Source: Bostrychus sinensis (taxonomy: Eukaryota > Chordata > Actinopteri > Gobiiformes > Eleotridae). Taken from it: a stretch of 64,000 nucleotides of DNA. Location: assembly GCA_020698575.1 (NCBI GenBank), contig CM036242.1, positions 6,878,754 through 6,942,753 on the forward strand, given 5' to 3'. The notes beneath the pieces are model-generated. The model did not search any database. It saw only the letters and a program-made list of their open reading frames with translations, and was not told the DNA's origin. This document shows, piece after piece, positions 51,622 through 63,905 of this stretch. The position numbers were made by a program, and so were the translations under genes. Each line of letters begins with the position of its first letter. The first letter of the stretch is position 1.

Positions 51622-54015
51622 GTTATTTTCAGATAAAGACAGACAAACTTTCACCCTGGCAGATCTCAGCATAGGCACACCTGACACACATTTGATCAAA
51701 AGCTATTTTATTAAATAAAGTACAGATAATCTTTAAGTAAAAATTTTTTGCCACAAAGTTCAACTCATATTACTTCAAATACAAGGTATAATATTCACTT
51801 TTCCAGCTATTTTAATTATATACATGCAAACATACATGAAATACATACAAATTGTTGCTTTGTACAGTAACAAAGTCATTTTCCAGCCATTACTGCAGTG
51901 TATAAAGATGTACAGAAGCTTGGACTCAATAAATGAAAGTGTCCCTGATCCAAATGGGACCGCCCCGCTTTGTTCTGAGCTTGTGATTGGTCACAAAATC
52001 CAGTCCCTGCTCTAGTTCCTCCTCTTTCACAAACGCTTTATAGTGAAGCCCAGATGAGGTCTCAGAGCCTATTGTTTTTTTCAGAAATGACTTCTATTAT
52101 GCTGCTATTGACTGAATAAGTATTTAGATGTGTGTTTATTCAGACGCACTCAGACATATTTAACAGACATATAACAAAATTTGTCATGGTATAAATCAAA
52201 CAATTTCAATTGTTAACAAGTTATTACCAAAATACACTAATAAATTTTAAATATATATATTGTCTTGAAAAGAAATAAATTCTTTGTATTTTACACGTCT
52301 GAATAGCAGCAGGAAGAAGTAAAAAACTTATTTAATCCCACCCCTCTTCACAAATCCTTCACCATACAAAAATTAATTTGACTTCCTTTTAACATTAACA
52401 TCATTTTCTTCACTGCTCACTCCGTGCTAACGTCAGTGCCCATGAACTCCCAATTCTCAATTTATTTTATCCACATACCAAAATCATTTCTTTATATCTG
52501 TTTTTAAACTGCTTCATATTTGGACATTGTTTCAATTCATCATTCAAGTCGTTCCATTTTTTTACCCCACTAATGGAAACACAAAAACTCTTCTTAGTCG
52601 TGCGAACTCTTTTTGTTTAAAAAGAATACAAACCCCTTAAACTGTGACACTTTTATTTCAATAAACAATCGCTGGATATTTGTTGGTAATTACTTGTTTT
52701 TAGCCTTAAACAGTATTTGTAACTCAATTAAATCATGAAGTTTTAGTATTTTGAACTGAATAAATAATGGATTGGTGTGATCTCTGTATGAAGCGTTATT
52801 AATGATTCTTATTGCTCTGTTTTGAAGAATGACCAGTGGATATTTTTCTCAGAAACAAGGGGGAAAAAGTGAGTAGTTTTGGTTCAAACAGTGTTATCTG
52901 TGAAGTCCTTTTTGGGTAAAGGGGGGATGAGCTACCAAATACCAAATATAGAGAAAAGTATTTGTATACTGCCATACAAAATTGCCTGTATATTTTTTTG
53001 TGAGTGTAAGCCTTCTCTGAACAAACTGTTTCCACAATTGTTGACAAACTTTCATCGCCAAGAGACTTCAGAAGACCCAGAGCTACAATAACAGCCGGTC
53101 TGACATGAAAAAAACAAAACAACAAATCCTAATACAAAATGCAGTTGTCGTATAGATCGATGTTCCCAGATATTCTCTAAACTTCAGGCCCAAACTTGGA
53201 AATGTCCCCTGAAGCTGTGGGATGCGCTGTCTGAACAAGTTGTGCTTTATTCTGGCTCCAACGCAGAAATGGGCCTCTAAAACCGGAGGAGGTGTCTCTA
53301 AGTACGGTCTTCTGTCTCAGGTTCCGGCTGTGAGATCGCATTCGTGTCCAGTGGGAATCAATCTGGAGGTGATGGATGAGGGGCTTCCAGTGGGCCGCTC
53401 GTTTTCGGCGTCGTAACTCCAGCAGAACAATAAAGCGGCAGCTCTTCTGGGAATATAAACTTTAGGCTGGGCACACGGACGTCTCTCTGACAACACAAAT
53501 CCATGTTATGGGTCATTGAATCAGAGTTCTCTTGTCGCTGTAAACATTGCTGTAAGTGACCTGCTGACAATATATGAGCCTTACTTACACTGTAAAAGTT
53601 TTATCAGACTTACAGAAGAAAGGTAAGAAGATTTGTATTCATATTTATGCTTTAATAAAAATAAAAAAGCATTTTGGCAGATTTGATACAATACTGATTA
53701 CTTTTTGTTGATACTCATGATTTATTATGTTTATATAAGAAATCTATTGTTATAAATATATTGTTACCCTTAAAGACAAATCCCAAGACTAATACTGGCC
53801 ATTTAACAAATTTAATGTACACAGTATACAATAAATAACTTAAGTGTACATAGTAGTTATTCCCAAGTGATGCATGTTCTGTTATTTCACATGTATTACT
53901 TAGTATCAATACTTTATTCAAGTACTCAATACCAAAATCAGTAAACTCAGTTGTGTGAGTATCGATATCAATACCACAGTATCGATACTCCCGTCTCTAC
54001 AAAGCAGACCCCATC
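51622..54015. other. Intergenic, retroposon-like and unidentified DNA
   Basis: 52060-52900 resembles a decayed retroposon in reverse (AAGTCGTTCCATTTTTTTAC block). 53220-53440 is less AT-rich and has a short open frame ending VMDEGLPVGRSFSAS, followed by AATAAA at about 53430. It could be a remnant 3' exon, but no family is recognised. Confidence 0.35.
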
Positions 54016-54067
54016 TCACAATAATAATAATAGTAATAATAATAATAATAGAAACAATAACAACAAC

Positions 54068-54112
<45 letters not shown>
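54016..54112. repeat. (AAT)n microsatellite
   Basis: AAT units interrupted by AGT and AAC variants. Confidence 0.95.
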
Positions 54113-54113
<1 letters not shown>

Positions 54114-54603
54114 TGAGGAAGATGCCTCAATCTTTCTTTTACGTTGGAGCTGTCCAGCACTTCAGGACTGGAGGAAAAATATCATGGAAATTATTTTGAT
54201 TGTTGTAAACAGATGGTTTCACATTTTCCCCAATCTGTCTTTTTGTTTTTTTGGGCTCAAATACAGAACTTCCAGACTCTCACTTATCCTCTTTTTAAAA
54301 GAGATGGATTATCTTGGCTTGGATTATTTTGTTGAGATGTTGGATGAAAAAGGCCCTCCTCCCTTTGTGTGTGGCTACGACGGGTAAATCAGCATCTTAT
54401 TAGAAAGCTGGTTAAAGTCTTAACTAAGCTTCATCAGAACGACCTGGTCTGCCTTCAGCGCCTGACTGCAACATAATGCTATGTAAAGGCTGAATAATGA
54501 TCAGTGTGGTGTTTTGTATCTGGGTGTTGTGTTTTTGTAATTTTTGTGTGTTGTGTTGTTGTCTTGCAAAAAGAAAAAGTGCAATAAAATGTGCATTACA
54601 AAT

Positions 54604-54645
54604 ACTACTACTACTACTACTACTAATAATAATAATAATAATAAT
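54604..54645. repeat. (ACT)n(AAT)n compound microsatellite
   Basis: ACT units pass directly into AAT units. Confidence 0.95.
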
Positions 54646-54910
54646 ACATTAGTCTTATATAGTGCTTTACTAGGCACTCAAAGTCACTTTATAATCCATC
54701 TTCTTCCGCTTATCCAGGACCAGGTCGCGGAGGCAGCAGTCTAACTTTATAATTAGTTGCTAATTCATTCACTGCTCAGTCACACTCTGTGGTGGTGAGC
54801 TACTTCAGTGGTCACAGCTGCCCTGGGGCAGACTGACAGAAGTGTGGCTGCCAATCTGCACAAACGGCCTCTCCTACCACCACCAAACACACAAACACAC
54901 TGACACATTC
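54646..54910. repeat. Interspersed repeat with a 48-bp nested insertion
   Basis: TATATAGTGCTTTACTAGGC to CACCACCAAACAC is a SINE/L2-tail-type repeat in reverse. At 54696-54743 it is interrupted by CCATCTTCTTCCGCTTATCC and 28 more bases of RTE tail, flanked by ACTTTATAAT on both sides. Confidence 0.75.
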
Positions 54911-54958
54911 ATTTCATTTTGTTTATTATACAGGAAAAGATTCAAAGTGTCACCACAA

Positions 54959-55485
54959 CAGTGGTGGAAAAAGTACTCAAATGTTTTACTTAAGTAAAAG
55001 TACAGAAAAAGTAAAAGTATCACATGCAAATTCCTACTAAAATAAAAGTATAAAAGTACTCACTTTCAAATGTACGTGTAAGTAAAAAAGTAAAAGTATT
55101 TTGCACAGATTCAAGAGCTAATGAATGGTAAATGTGAGGGATTTTGATGAAGAAATGTGCTGAAAACTAAAGGTTAACTGTGCAACAGAAGAGACTGAAT
55201 CTGTAGGTGAAGTTTTTCTGAAGAGTACTGCATCTTTTACATTTATGTACACAATACTTGTACTTATGTTTACAATGACGCCACAGCAAAAACTAATGAT
55301 TTTAAATCAAACTCAAAATACTTTTTACTTCAAACCAAGTCAAAAAAGGTAGTGGAGTAAAAAGTACACACTGTAGTAAAGTAAAAGTAAAAGTACCCCC
55401 TGTAAAATGTACTCAAGTACAGAGACATGAAAACTGTACTTAACTAAAGTAACTAAGTACTTTGTCACATTCCACTAAAGCACAG
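54959..55485. repeat. Fish MITE of the ACTTAAGTAAAAGTA type (copy 2)
   Basis: Begins CAGTGGTGGAAAAAGTACTC, the family terminus, and ends near CACATTCCACTAAAG. Aligns with 15160-15440. Confidence 0.75.
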
Positions 55486-55769
55486 TTAATCAGGCCTGAC
55501 TCAGTCAAAAACTGTTTTCCAGACATCATTCATAACAAGTTCACAAAGGCACAGAAACCTTACCATTTTCACAGCACATTTTCACACAGATTCACAGATA
55601 ATGCAGTTTATAATCAGTGATTACACGAGAGGCTGTCGGGCAGAGAAAGTCACACCGGCAAAGTGAGGCAGGTGCGTTGTCCAAGGACACTACAGGCGCG
55701 TTTCCACCTGGGACAACAGAACGGGACGAGCCCCAAAACCTGCAATTTTAACAAAAAGAGGAGTCCTGG

Positions 55770-57990
55770 TGTGTGTCTGTGTGAGTATGGTGTGTGTCTG
55801 TGTGAGACTGGTGTGTGTCTGTGTGAGGTTGGTGTGTGTCTGTGTGAGGCTGGTGTGTGTCTGTGTGAGACTGGTGTGTGTCTGTGAGTATGGTGAGTGT
55901 CTGTGTGAGACTGGTGTGTGTCTGTGTGAGGCTGGTGTTTCTGTGTGAGACTGGTGTGTGTCTGTGAGTATGGTGTGTGTCTGTGTGAGACTGGTGTGTG
56001 TCTGTGTGAGACTGGTGTGTGTCTGTGTGAGTATGGTGTGTGTCTGTGTGAGACTGGTGTGTGTCTGTGTGACACTGGTGTGTGTCTGTGTGAGTATGGT
56101 GTGTGTCTGTGAGTATGGTGAGTGTCTGTGTGAGACTGGTGTGTGTCTGTGTGAGACTGGTGTGTGTCTGTGAGTATGGTGAGTGTCTGTGTGAGACTGG
56201 TGTGTGTCTGTGTGAGGCTGGTGTTTCTGTGTGAGACTGGTGTGTGTCTGTGAGTATGGTGTGTGTCTGTGTGAGACTGGTGTGTGTCTGTGTGAGTATG
56301 GTGTGTGTCTGTGTGAGACTGGTGTGTGTCTGTGTGAGACTGGTGTGTGTCTGTGTGAGTATGGTGTGTGTCTGTGTGAGTATGGTGTGTGTCTGTGTGA
56401 GTATGGTGTGTGTCTGTGTGAGGCTGGTGTGTGTCTGTGTGAGACTGGTGTGTGTCTGTGAGTATGGTGTGTGTCTGTGTGAGACTGGTGTGTGTCTGTG
56501 TGAGTATGGTGTGTGTCTGTGTGAGACTGGTGTGTGTCTGTGTGAGTATGGTGTGTGTCTGTGTGAGGCTGGTGTGTGTCTGTGTGAGACTGGTGTGTGT
56601 CTGTGAGTATGGTGTGTGTCTGTGTGAGACTGGTGTGTGTCTGTGTGAGTATGGTGTGTGTCTGTGTGAGGCTGGTGTGTGTCTGTGTGAGACTGGTGTG
56701 TCTGTGTGAGACTGGTGTGTGTCTGTGTGAGACTGGTGTGTGTCTGTGTGAGGCTGGTGTGTGTCTGTGTGACACTGGTGTGTGTCTGTGTGAGGCTGGT
56801 GTGTGTCTGTGTGAGGCTGGTGTGTGTCTGTGTGACACTGGTGTGTGTCTGTGTGAGGCTGGTGTGTGTCTGTGTGAGGCTGGTGTGTGTCTGTGTGAGT
56901 ATGGTGTGTGTCTGTGTGAGACTGGTGTGTGTCTGTGTGAGGCTGGTGTGTGTCTGTGTGAGTATGGTGTGTGTCTGTGTGAGACTGGTGTGTGTCTGTG
57001 TGAGGCTGGTGTGTGTCTGTGTGAGACTGGTGTGTGCCTGTGTGACACTGGTGTGTGTCTGTGTGAGGCTGGTGTGTGTCTGTGTGAGACTGGTGTGTGT
57101 CTGTGTGAGACTGGTGTGTGTCTGTGTGACGCTGGTGTGTGTCTGTGTGAGGCTGGTGTGTGTCTGTGTGAGGCTGGTGTGTGTCTGTGTGAGTATGGTG
57201 TGTGTCTGTGTGAGACTGGTGTGTGTCTGTGTGAGTATGGTGTGTGTCTGTGTGAGACTGGTGTGTGTCTGTGTGAGACTGGTGTGTGTCTGTGAGTATG
57301 GTGTGTCTGTGTGAGACTGGTGTGTGTCTGTGTGAGACTGGTGTGTGTCTGTGTGAGACTGGTGTGTGTCTGTGTGAGGCTGGTGTGTGTCTGTGTGACA
57401 CTGGTGTGTGTCTGTGTGAGGCTGGTGTGTGTCTGTGTGAGGCTGGTGTGTGTCTGTGTGAGTATGGTGTGTGTCTGTGTGAGACTGGTGTGTGTCTGTG
57501 TGAGGCTGGTGTGTGTCTGTGTGAGTATGGTGTGTGTCTGTGTGAGACTGGTGTGTGTCTGTGTGAGGCTGGTGTGTGTCTGTGTGAGACTGGTGTGTGT
57601 CTGTGTGACACTGGTGTGTGTCTGTGTGACACTGGTGTGTGTCTGTGTGAGGCTGGTGTGTGTCTGTGTGAGACTGGTGTGTGTCTGTGTGAGACTGGTG
57701 TGTGTCTGTGTGACGCTGGTGTGTGTCTGTGTGAGGCTGGTGTGTGTCTGTGTGAGGTCGGTGTGTGTCTGTGTGAGTATGGTGTGTGTCTGTGTGAGAC
57801 TGGTGTGTGTCTGTGTGAGTATGGTGTGTGTCTGTGTGAGACTGGTGTGTGTCTGTGTGAGACTGGTGTGTGTCTGTGTGAGGATGGTGTGTGTCTGAGA
57901 CTGGTGTGTCTGTGTGACACTGGTGTGTGTCTGTGTGAGACTGGTGTGTGTCTGTGTGAGGCTGGTGTGTGTCTGTGTGAGGCTGTGCAT
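55770..57990. repeat. 21-bp minisatellite with higher-order repeats, ~2.2 kb
   Basis: About 105 units of GTGTGTCTGTGTGAGACTGGT, with GAGACT, GAGGCT, GAGTAT, GACACT and GACGCT variants. Short units near 56700, 57305 and 57909 divide it into two blocks of about 605 bp whose order of variants is nearly the same. Since 21 is divisible by three and the unit lacks stops, long frames run on both strands (up to about 790 codons of HRHTPVS or TDTHQSH). They are not genes. Confidence 0.97.
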
Positions 57991-58075
57991 TTTGTGTCTA
58001 TCATGCCTAATTTGCACATAAACATTAAATAATCCAAAACTTTTAATGCATTTTTATGTTGTCAGTCTTCCACAG

Positions 58076-58352
58076 CAGTGTTTCCCAAGCAGGGGTACAG
58101 GGACCCCCAAAGGTACGCAGGTACTTTGCAGAAGGTACTTGAAATGATTTCACAACTATAAGTACTTCAAGCTCAAGTGTCATTGAATGCTAACATTAAA
58201 TTTTGAATATTAGTTTTTGAAACATATTTTGTTTTAGGTTAGCTTATTTCAAAGGAGAGGGATTTAAATGATTTTTTTGGTAACATTAAACATACAGTAA
58301 ATGTAATAGAAGTTATTATATTTTTTCTATTTTTATTTTAGATACGGGAAAC

Positions 58353-58393
<41 letters not shown>

Positions 58394-58556
58394 CTTAATT
58401 TTTTGTTAAAAAGAAAATAATATGGGACAATTTGATTCTTTAATAAATTAAGAACTAATAAATGTTGATGTTTTCTACAACCTCTTTTTGAAAAATGATG
58501 AGTGCGGGGGCAGATGCACCGGGGGTAAACCAGTCCCAAAAGGTCGGGAACCACTG
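58076..58556. mobile_element. Non-autonomous hAT element with (ATT)n inside
   Basis: CAGTGTTTCCCAAGCAGGGG and the complement of CAGTGGTTCCCGACCTTTTG. Flanks TTCCACAG and AGCTACAG (5/8) suggest an old duplication. An ATT microsatellite sits at 58345-58391. Confidence 0.75.
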
Positions 58557-59089
58557 AGCTACAGGAAAAGTTTCATATTGATGTTTGTTAAAAAGAATTC
58601 CCTACTCACCTGTAGTGTCTTAAATAAACTAATATGAATAATTGAGTATAGATGCCTAACATTTTACTAAAGCAGAAGCTAAATGTTACTTATTAAATAC
58701 TGTATTTCTGCGTGTGATAGTGTTTAATACTGCAGTGTGTGATCTTTACACCGTTGTTAGACTTTCACACGAGAGCGAGGCCTGACTAAAGCAGCGGAGG
58801 CTTAACAAGATCAAATCCAGCCGACAGCTTCCAAATTTGGTGTGAAAGCCTCTCCACAATCACCTCCGCCTCCGCCTGCGTCGTTTATGATCGCGGATGA
58901 AAGGGATTATAATCAATGAGCTCAGTTTCCAGCAGGTGCTGCAGTGGCTTCAGCCCGGGACGAGGTCATCTGAGTGTACTCTGTGTCCCGTCCTGAAGAG
59001 CGTCACCGTGAGCAGCCAGCAGCTCTCTGACGGAGCAAATACAGAGGGAACACAACAAATAACGGACAAGAGCATGCTTCATTTATTAC
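58557..59089. other. Intergenic, no gene recognised
   Basis: A GC-richer patch at 58750-59040 has a short open frame (58897-59127) that runs into the following repeat and has no recognisable motif. Confidence 0.35.
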
Positions 59090-59163
59090 AGCGCTCGACA
59101 AAGTACTCAACTTCATTACTGGAGTAAAAATATAAATCCTCCTCTTCAAATATTACTCCAATA

Positions 59164-59872
59164 AAGTTACACTGTGTAAGATTCCCGGTCTTGCGCCTCT
59201 AGAGGCCACAGGTGCCACTGCAACGTCGCAAAACGTAAACACTAGGGCCCCTCCTCCTTCTGAAACTGTGCGAGCGTGCGTCTATTTCCATCATTGTTTC
59301 AACTTTAGTTGACCTGCTGCTACCTTTGGAAGTTTGGACTGGATCTTCTATAGAGTTAGAGCTAGCGTTAGCTTATCAACAAATATCGCGCAATGGTCGC
59401 AGTAAAAACAACTAATAACTGTATGAAAAAGCACGTTCTAAAGAAAAAATAAAGAGGCTAATTTACCTGCCCAACAATAAAGAAGCAAAAACGTGATCCG
59501 ATTTGCAGCCTTCTCTGTCTCTCATCTGACGCCAGCGAGCAAAAGTCTGTCCGATGTTGACTCTTGTCTGTGATCTGGTGCGGTCCCTTTCACATTTTCT
59601 TTTTCTTGCCTCGTCTGACATTGTCTTCATCTTCTTGTGTCCTTCGGCCCTGACGAACTGGCGAAAATAACAACGCTAAAAGTAGCTTCCTGGTTATACC
59701 TGCGCCTCAAGTCGTTCCCTGTCACGTGACTCTTCCTCAACAGCGGAGCGCTCCCGGCCAAGTTGCGAAGGCGGTTTCTCAGTACAGAGGCCCCTTATAA
59801 TCGCTCAAAAAATCACAAAAACAAGTCAGTATGCCCCACATATTTAGGAGAAAAGTTACACAGTGTAACTTT
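59164..59872. mobile_element. TIR element (AAGTTACACTGTGTAA)
   Basis: Left AAGTTACACTGTGTAAG and right TTACACAGTGTAACTTT are inverted. No transposase. The TSD is blurred because the host also reads AAGTTAC. Confidence 0.75.
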
Positions 59873-59966
59873 AAGTTACTGGAGTATGTGTTTGCAAAAA
59901 TACTTAAGTAATAAAATAAATTTACTTTAGTACTGTACTTAAGTATAGTTTGTGAGAATCTGTACT

Positions 59967-60130
59967 TTTTTTTTTCATATGTTTATTTATGACATTTTTT
60001 TTATTTATTAACATACATTTTACACATAAATAACCAAAATAAATAACAATACAAGCAGCTATGACAATAAAGCAATAATGACAAACAAAACAAAAACGAC
60101 AAATCATACAAATCATACAAATCATATGCT
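59967..60130 (-). mobile_element. Short retroposed insert with ~16-bp TSD
   Basis: GAGAATCTGTACTTT (about 59955) and GAGAATCTGTGCTTT (about 60132) flank an insert that starts with poly-T on the plus strand, i.e. a poly-A tail on the minus strand. Confidence 0.6.
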
Positions 60131-60834
60131 TAGAGAATCTGTGCTTTACTTGAGTAGTATTTTTAGAGGTAACTTACTACTTTTACTCCACTACTTCTAA
60201 AAGATAAATATAATACTTTTTACTCCACTACATTTCTAAAAAAGCAAAAGTAACTTCTGCAGAGAAATTGTCTTAAAACCAAAAAACAACTGACTTACTC
60301 CCTAAAGATAATTATTTCCTACATAATACTGCTCAGATTTGCTCTCAGGAACCAAAAATAACCTCTGGACACAATCTGGAAGTGATTTATCTTTTGCTTT
60401 GAACATTATTTGCGCAATTCTATAATAAACCAATTTAAAAATAATGTATGATCATAAAACCCAGCCTTATTTGTAATAAACATGGCTCGTTTTTGCTGTA
60501 GAACAATCTTATCTGTTATGGTTTTGTACGTTGATCCTCACATTTCCACTAAAACGATGTAAAATGTATTTTTTTCTTACTTTTGGAGCTGCAAATTTGT
60601 GACTTGAATGTAGTCAACATTTTACTCAAAATTCTTAACTGCACTCTACTGAAATACATTGTTAAAAAAATGTTTAAGTATTTTTGAAAGCACATACTCC
60701 AGGAATTTATCTCAAGTAAAAATTTGACTTAGCAACTTTTACTTGTATCGGAGTAATATTTGACCAGGAGGATTTATACTTTTACTCCAGTAAATGAACT
60801 AACAGATAAATGAGCTGACAGCCTCGTACACTGT

Positions 60835-61690
60835 AAAAAGTCATACAGCCAATAAGTTGTAATAACTCCATTCTATAATTTACTTCCAATAACAAATATG
60901 AGTTTTTGAATTTTAAATCATGTTTAAACTCACTGTTAGAAGTAATTTGGTTGTTTAATTTAAAAATGTAAGCACTATTTCTGCCTTAAAAATGTAATTT
61001 ATTTAAACTTAGTGAAATAATAAAGTTAAGTTGTGGATGAGAGAATCAGAGACCATGAGTGAAATCGACCTGACAAAAATATTGTCCTTATGTATTTAGT
61101 AATAAATTTACTCTCTCTTTAGTGTTAAAGGTTCAGGTAAAAATGAACGCAGCACCATGACCCAGGGGAACAGTGCTTGCCTGGAAATTCAGGATGAGTC
61201 TGGTCGCCTTAGAATCAATTCGATTTCTAGGGCGGAGCAAACCCGAGTTAACGGACAGCGGAGTTAGCCAATCAGAAAATGGCGGACGTGACGTTAACAA
61301 AGCGACAACAAAGTGAGAAAGTAAACAAACGGAGTGAAGCCACGAGGGAGGAACGAGGGAGTTATTTCAACATTACCGTACCATACGCTGAATGAAACAA
61401 ACTCTCAGCTCCTCGGTGCGCCATCTTGATTGTTGTAGGCGAGGAGACGTACGAGTGACGCTTCTCGCGAAGAACACGTGACTTAAATAAACCAATCAAA
61501 ATGCACGGTATGGTTGGGATTTGAGTAAACCACTGCGGACGGCGGTGACCAGACTGATATTTCTCTGTAGAATAACACAGAGACATCAGTCTGGATTTTC
61601 CAGGTAAGAACAGTGCCACACACGACCTGAGGTATTAAAGAAAAAACACAATAATAAGTTAAACTGCACTGGGCAGTGGTGGAAAACTTT
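60835..61690. repeat. MITE family X, copy 3, interrupted
   Basis: Matches 39660-39990 and 43545-43740 in reverse complement. Continuity resumes after the 61177-61607 insertion. Confidence 0.7.
61177..61607. mobile_element. 431-bp TIR element with 9-bp TSD
   Basis: TTGCCTGGAAATTCAG at the left and the complement of TTACCTGGAAAATCCAG at the right. GAACAGTGC is duplicated at 61168-61176 and 61608-61616. A 9-bp duplication suggests a MULE-type element. Confidence 0.85.
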
Positions 61691-61851
61691 TCAGTCACTT
61701 TAATGAGCACTGAAGTTTCACTGTAATATGTAAGAAATATGCTTCTCTTGGTAAGATGTGTTATTTAGTTATAACTTACAGTTATATCCTTAAAGATAAG
61801 AATAGTGTCCCAAAATATAACAAATAAAAGTTCTGCTGTACTAAAAAGTCC

Positions 61852-61905
61852 ATATATATATATATATATATATATAATATAATATAATATAATATAATAT
61901 AATAT
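61852..61905. repeat. AT / AATAT microsatellite
   Basis: TATA dinucleotide run passing into a five-base ATAAT run. Confidence 0.95.
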
Positions 61906-62227
61906 ATGGGATAAGGTGTAGGCTCCCTCGTCCCGGTTCATAGTCCCTGGTGCTTATCCCACACCTGGGATGCGGTCCTGGAGAGGGTGTCAGACAGTAG
62001 GGGGCGCAAGCTTTCCCTACTGTCTGACAAAACAACATAAGCAGCCTACAGGAAGTAGCCGAAACTAGTAAAGCAGGTAAACAAACCCTCCTGTCTGAAT
62101 AAAAGAAACTTTTGAACAGTAGTTTACTTAAGAAGACCGTATGAATTTCCACAAAAGAATATTCTTACTTGATCAGCATTTTTGTCTTCTATGCATTATC
62201 TATGTAGTGGTTTCAAAAGCTTTAAGC

Positions 62228-62537
62228 CAGACGCGTCCAAAGTGCAGCCCGGGGACCATTTGTGGCACAGTTGTACTACTTACGGCCGACCAGGACTTAT
62301 GTATGTTTTGCAGTATTATAACTTCATTAGCTATTAGTAAACATTAAAATCAGCCTGAGCTAAACATAAATTACCTAAAGGATGTTTTTTATGTAAGATT
62401 TTATTTTGTTGGGACTTGTTTTAGATTTTGTTGTCAAAGAAATAAATAACTATATGGCTTTTGAAAAGAAAATAGTTACATAAGGTGGGACTGTTGCACA
62501 TCTTCAAATCTCTTTAGAAAAAGTTTGGACGCTGCTG
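62228..62537. mobile_element. Non-autonomous hAT element, 310 bp, perfect TSD
   Basis: CAGACGCGTCCAAAGTGCAG and the complement of CAGCAGCGTCCAAACTT. CTTTAAGC flanks both ends (62220-62227 and 62538-62545). Confidence 0.93.
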
Positions 62538-62665
62538 CTTTAAGCTGTAGAAAAGTGAGAAGATGTGAACATTTTTTACTATTTTTTATTGTTTATTGTT
62601 TGGAATTAGCTGAATTTGTAGAATTGTATGTTTTGTCTGATTACAGCACAACTGAAACATAATCA

Positions 62666-63163
62666 CACTGTAAAAAATATCTGTAGATTTCATGGTAAAA
62701 ATCTGTAAAATCTCAACAGTAAAAGACCGTAATTGATATATCGGTAAAATACTGTTTTGGTTACAGTAATTAACTGGAATATTAAAAATAAGGCAAAATT
62801 GTATCTTTTAGTTTTATTTTTTGTAATTTATGCAGTATAGCACTCAAAATAATTGAGTCCTGTGTTTATTACAGTTTCACACCTTTTTAAAAAAGAAAAT
62901 AACTTTAAATTTTACAGTAAATGTTGATTAAAACCTAAGTCACAAACTGTAAAATATACAGTTAATATATTTTTGAAAGAAAATAACTTTAAATTGTACA
63001 GTAAATAATAATAAAAACCAAGTCAAAAACTGTAAAAACAACATTTGTGAGAATATTATACTGTAAAATTAAATAGAGACCTCTTGTAATTTTTACGGTA
63101 GAATTCTGGCAACCACAGCTGCCAAGTTTTTACCGTAAAATTTACAGATTTTTTTTTACAGTG
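62666..63163. mobile_element. CACTGTAAAAAA-type MITE (copy 1)
   Basis: CACTGTAAAAAATATCTGTA at the left and AAATTTACAGATTTTTTTTT then ACAGTG at the right. Interior contains many ACAGTA/TACTGT motifs in both orientations. Confidence 0.88.
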
Positions 63164-63905
63164 CCGACGTTACATCCAAACAGTTACTCAGTACTCGTTT
63201 TTTCCCCCAAATGCATTTTTACTTGAGTAATTATTCAGTTAAATAATTTTTAATTCTAGATGAGTAATATTACTTTGAAGAACTCTTACTTGAGTACAGT
63301 TTACTTGAGTCTACCCACCTCTGTGATTAAAAATGTAAATGTATTGACCAAGAAATCTGTGGTTGATACAGTTTGTCACCAGGGCTGCACACTGATTGAC
63401 AAATTTAGGCCTGAATTTTTGAAGTTATCCAATATAAACTACAGTAGTTCACCATGATAAGGGAAGAACAGTATTAAATGACATAACCTATAAAAAATAA
63501 GTAGTATATGTTTCACTATGTACCAAAAAAGATAATGTTTATTCTATGTATTTAAGTTAACTAGTAGTTGATTGTAAAATATTGTAAAACTAAACTTTAA
63601 TTTTTTTTAGCTTATCATATACTATACAATAAACACATCGACATTTTTACTTTTACTTTTACTTTACTGCCTGGTAACTTTTTAAAAACTGGACAGAGTG
63701 GGTTTGTCACTCGTGTTTTTGTAGGTGGTCTCATCTCTAATCTGCCATGATGTGTTTTGAATGAGTTTTGAATAATTGTGAATAAGATTACAGACAGCAC
63801 CTTCAACTATAAACATTATTTCATGAGCTGTACCTCTCTGCTGTAATCTTAACTTAAACATCGCTGTGATAGATGGAAATAAAATGTGTTCACAGTAATT
63901 CAGTG
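63164..63905. other. AT-rich repeat remnants, no gene
   Basis: 63170-63320 carries TTACTTGAGTA-type repeat ending CTACCCACCTCTG; the rest has no recognised feature. Confidence 0.4.

Larger units (their letters stand above)
59090..60790. repeat. ACTTGAGT-type repeat split by two insertions
   Basis: TACTGGAGTAAAAATATAAA at the left, TTAAGTTACTGGAGTATGTG in the middle and TACTTTTACTCCACTACTTC onwards are one family, interrupted at 59164-59872 and 59967-60130. Confidence 0.65.

Noticed and set aside
55650..58037. Very long open frames (about 250-795 codons) on both strands
   Set aside because: They result from a 21-bp tandem repeat without stop codons; all frames are equally open and there is no splice, start or domain support.
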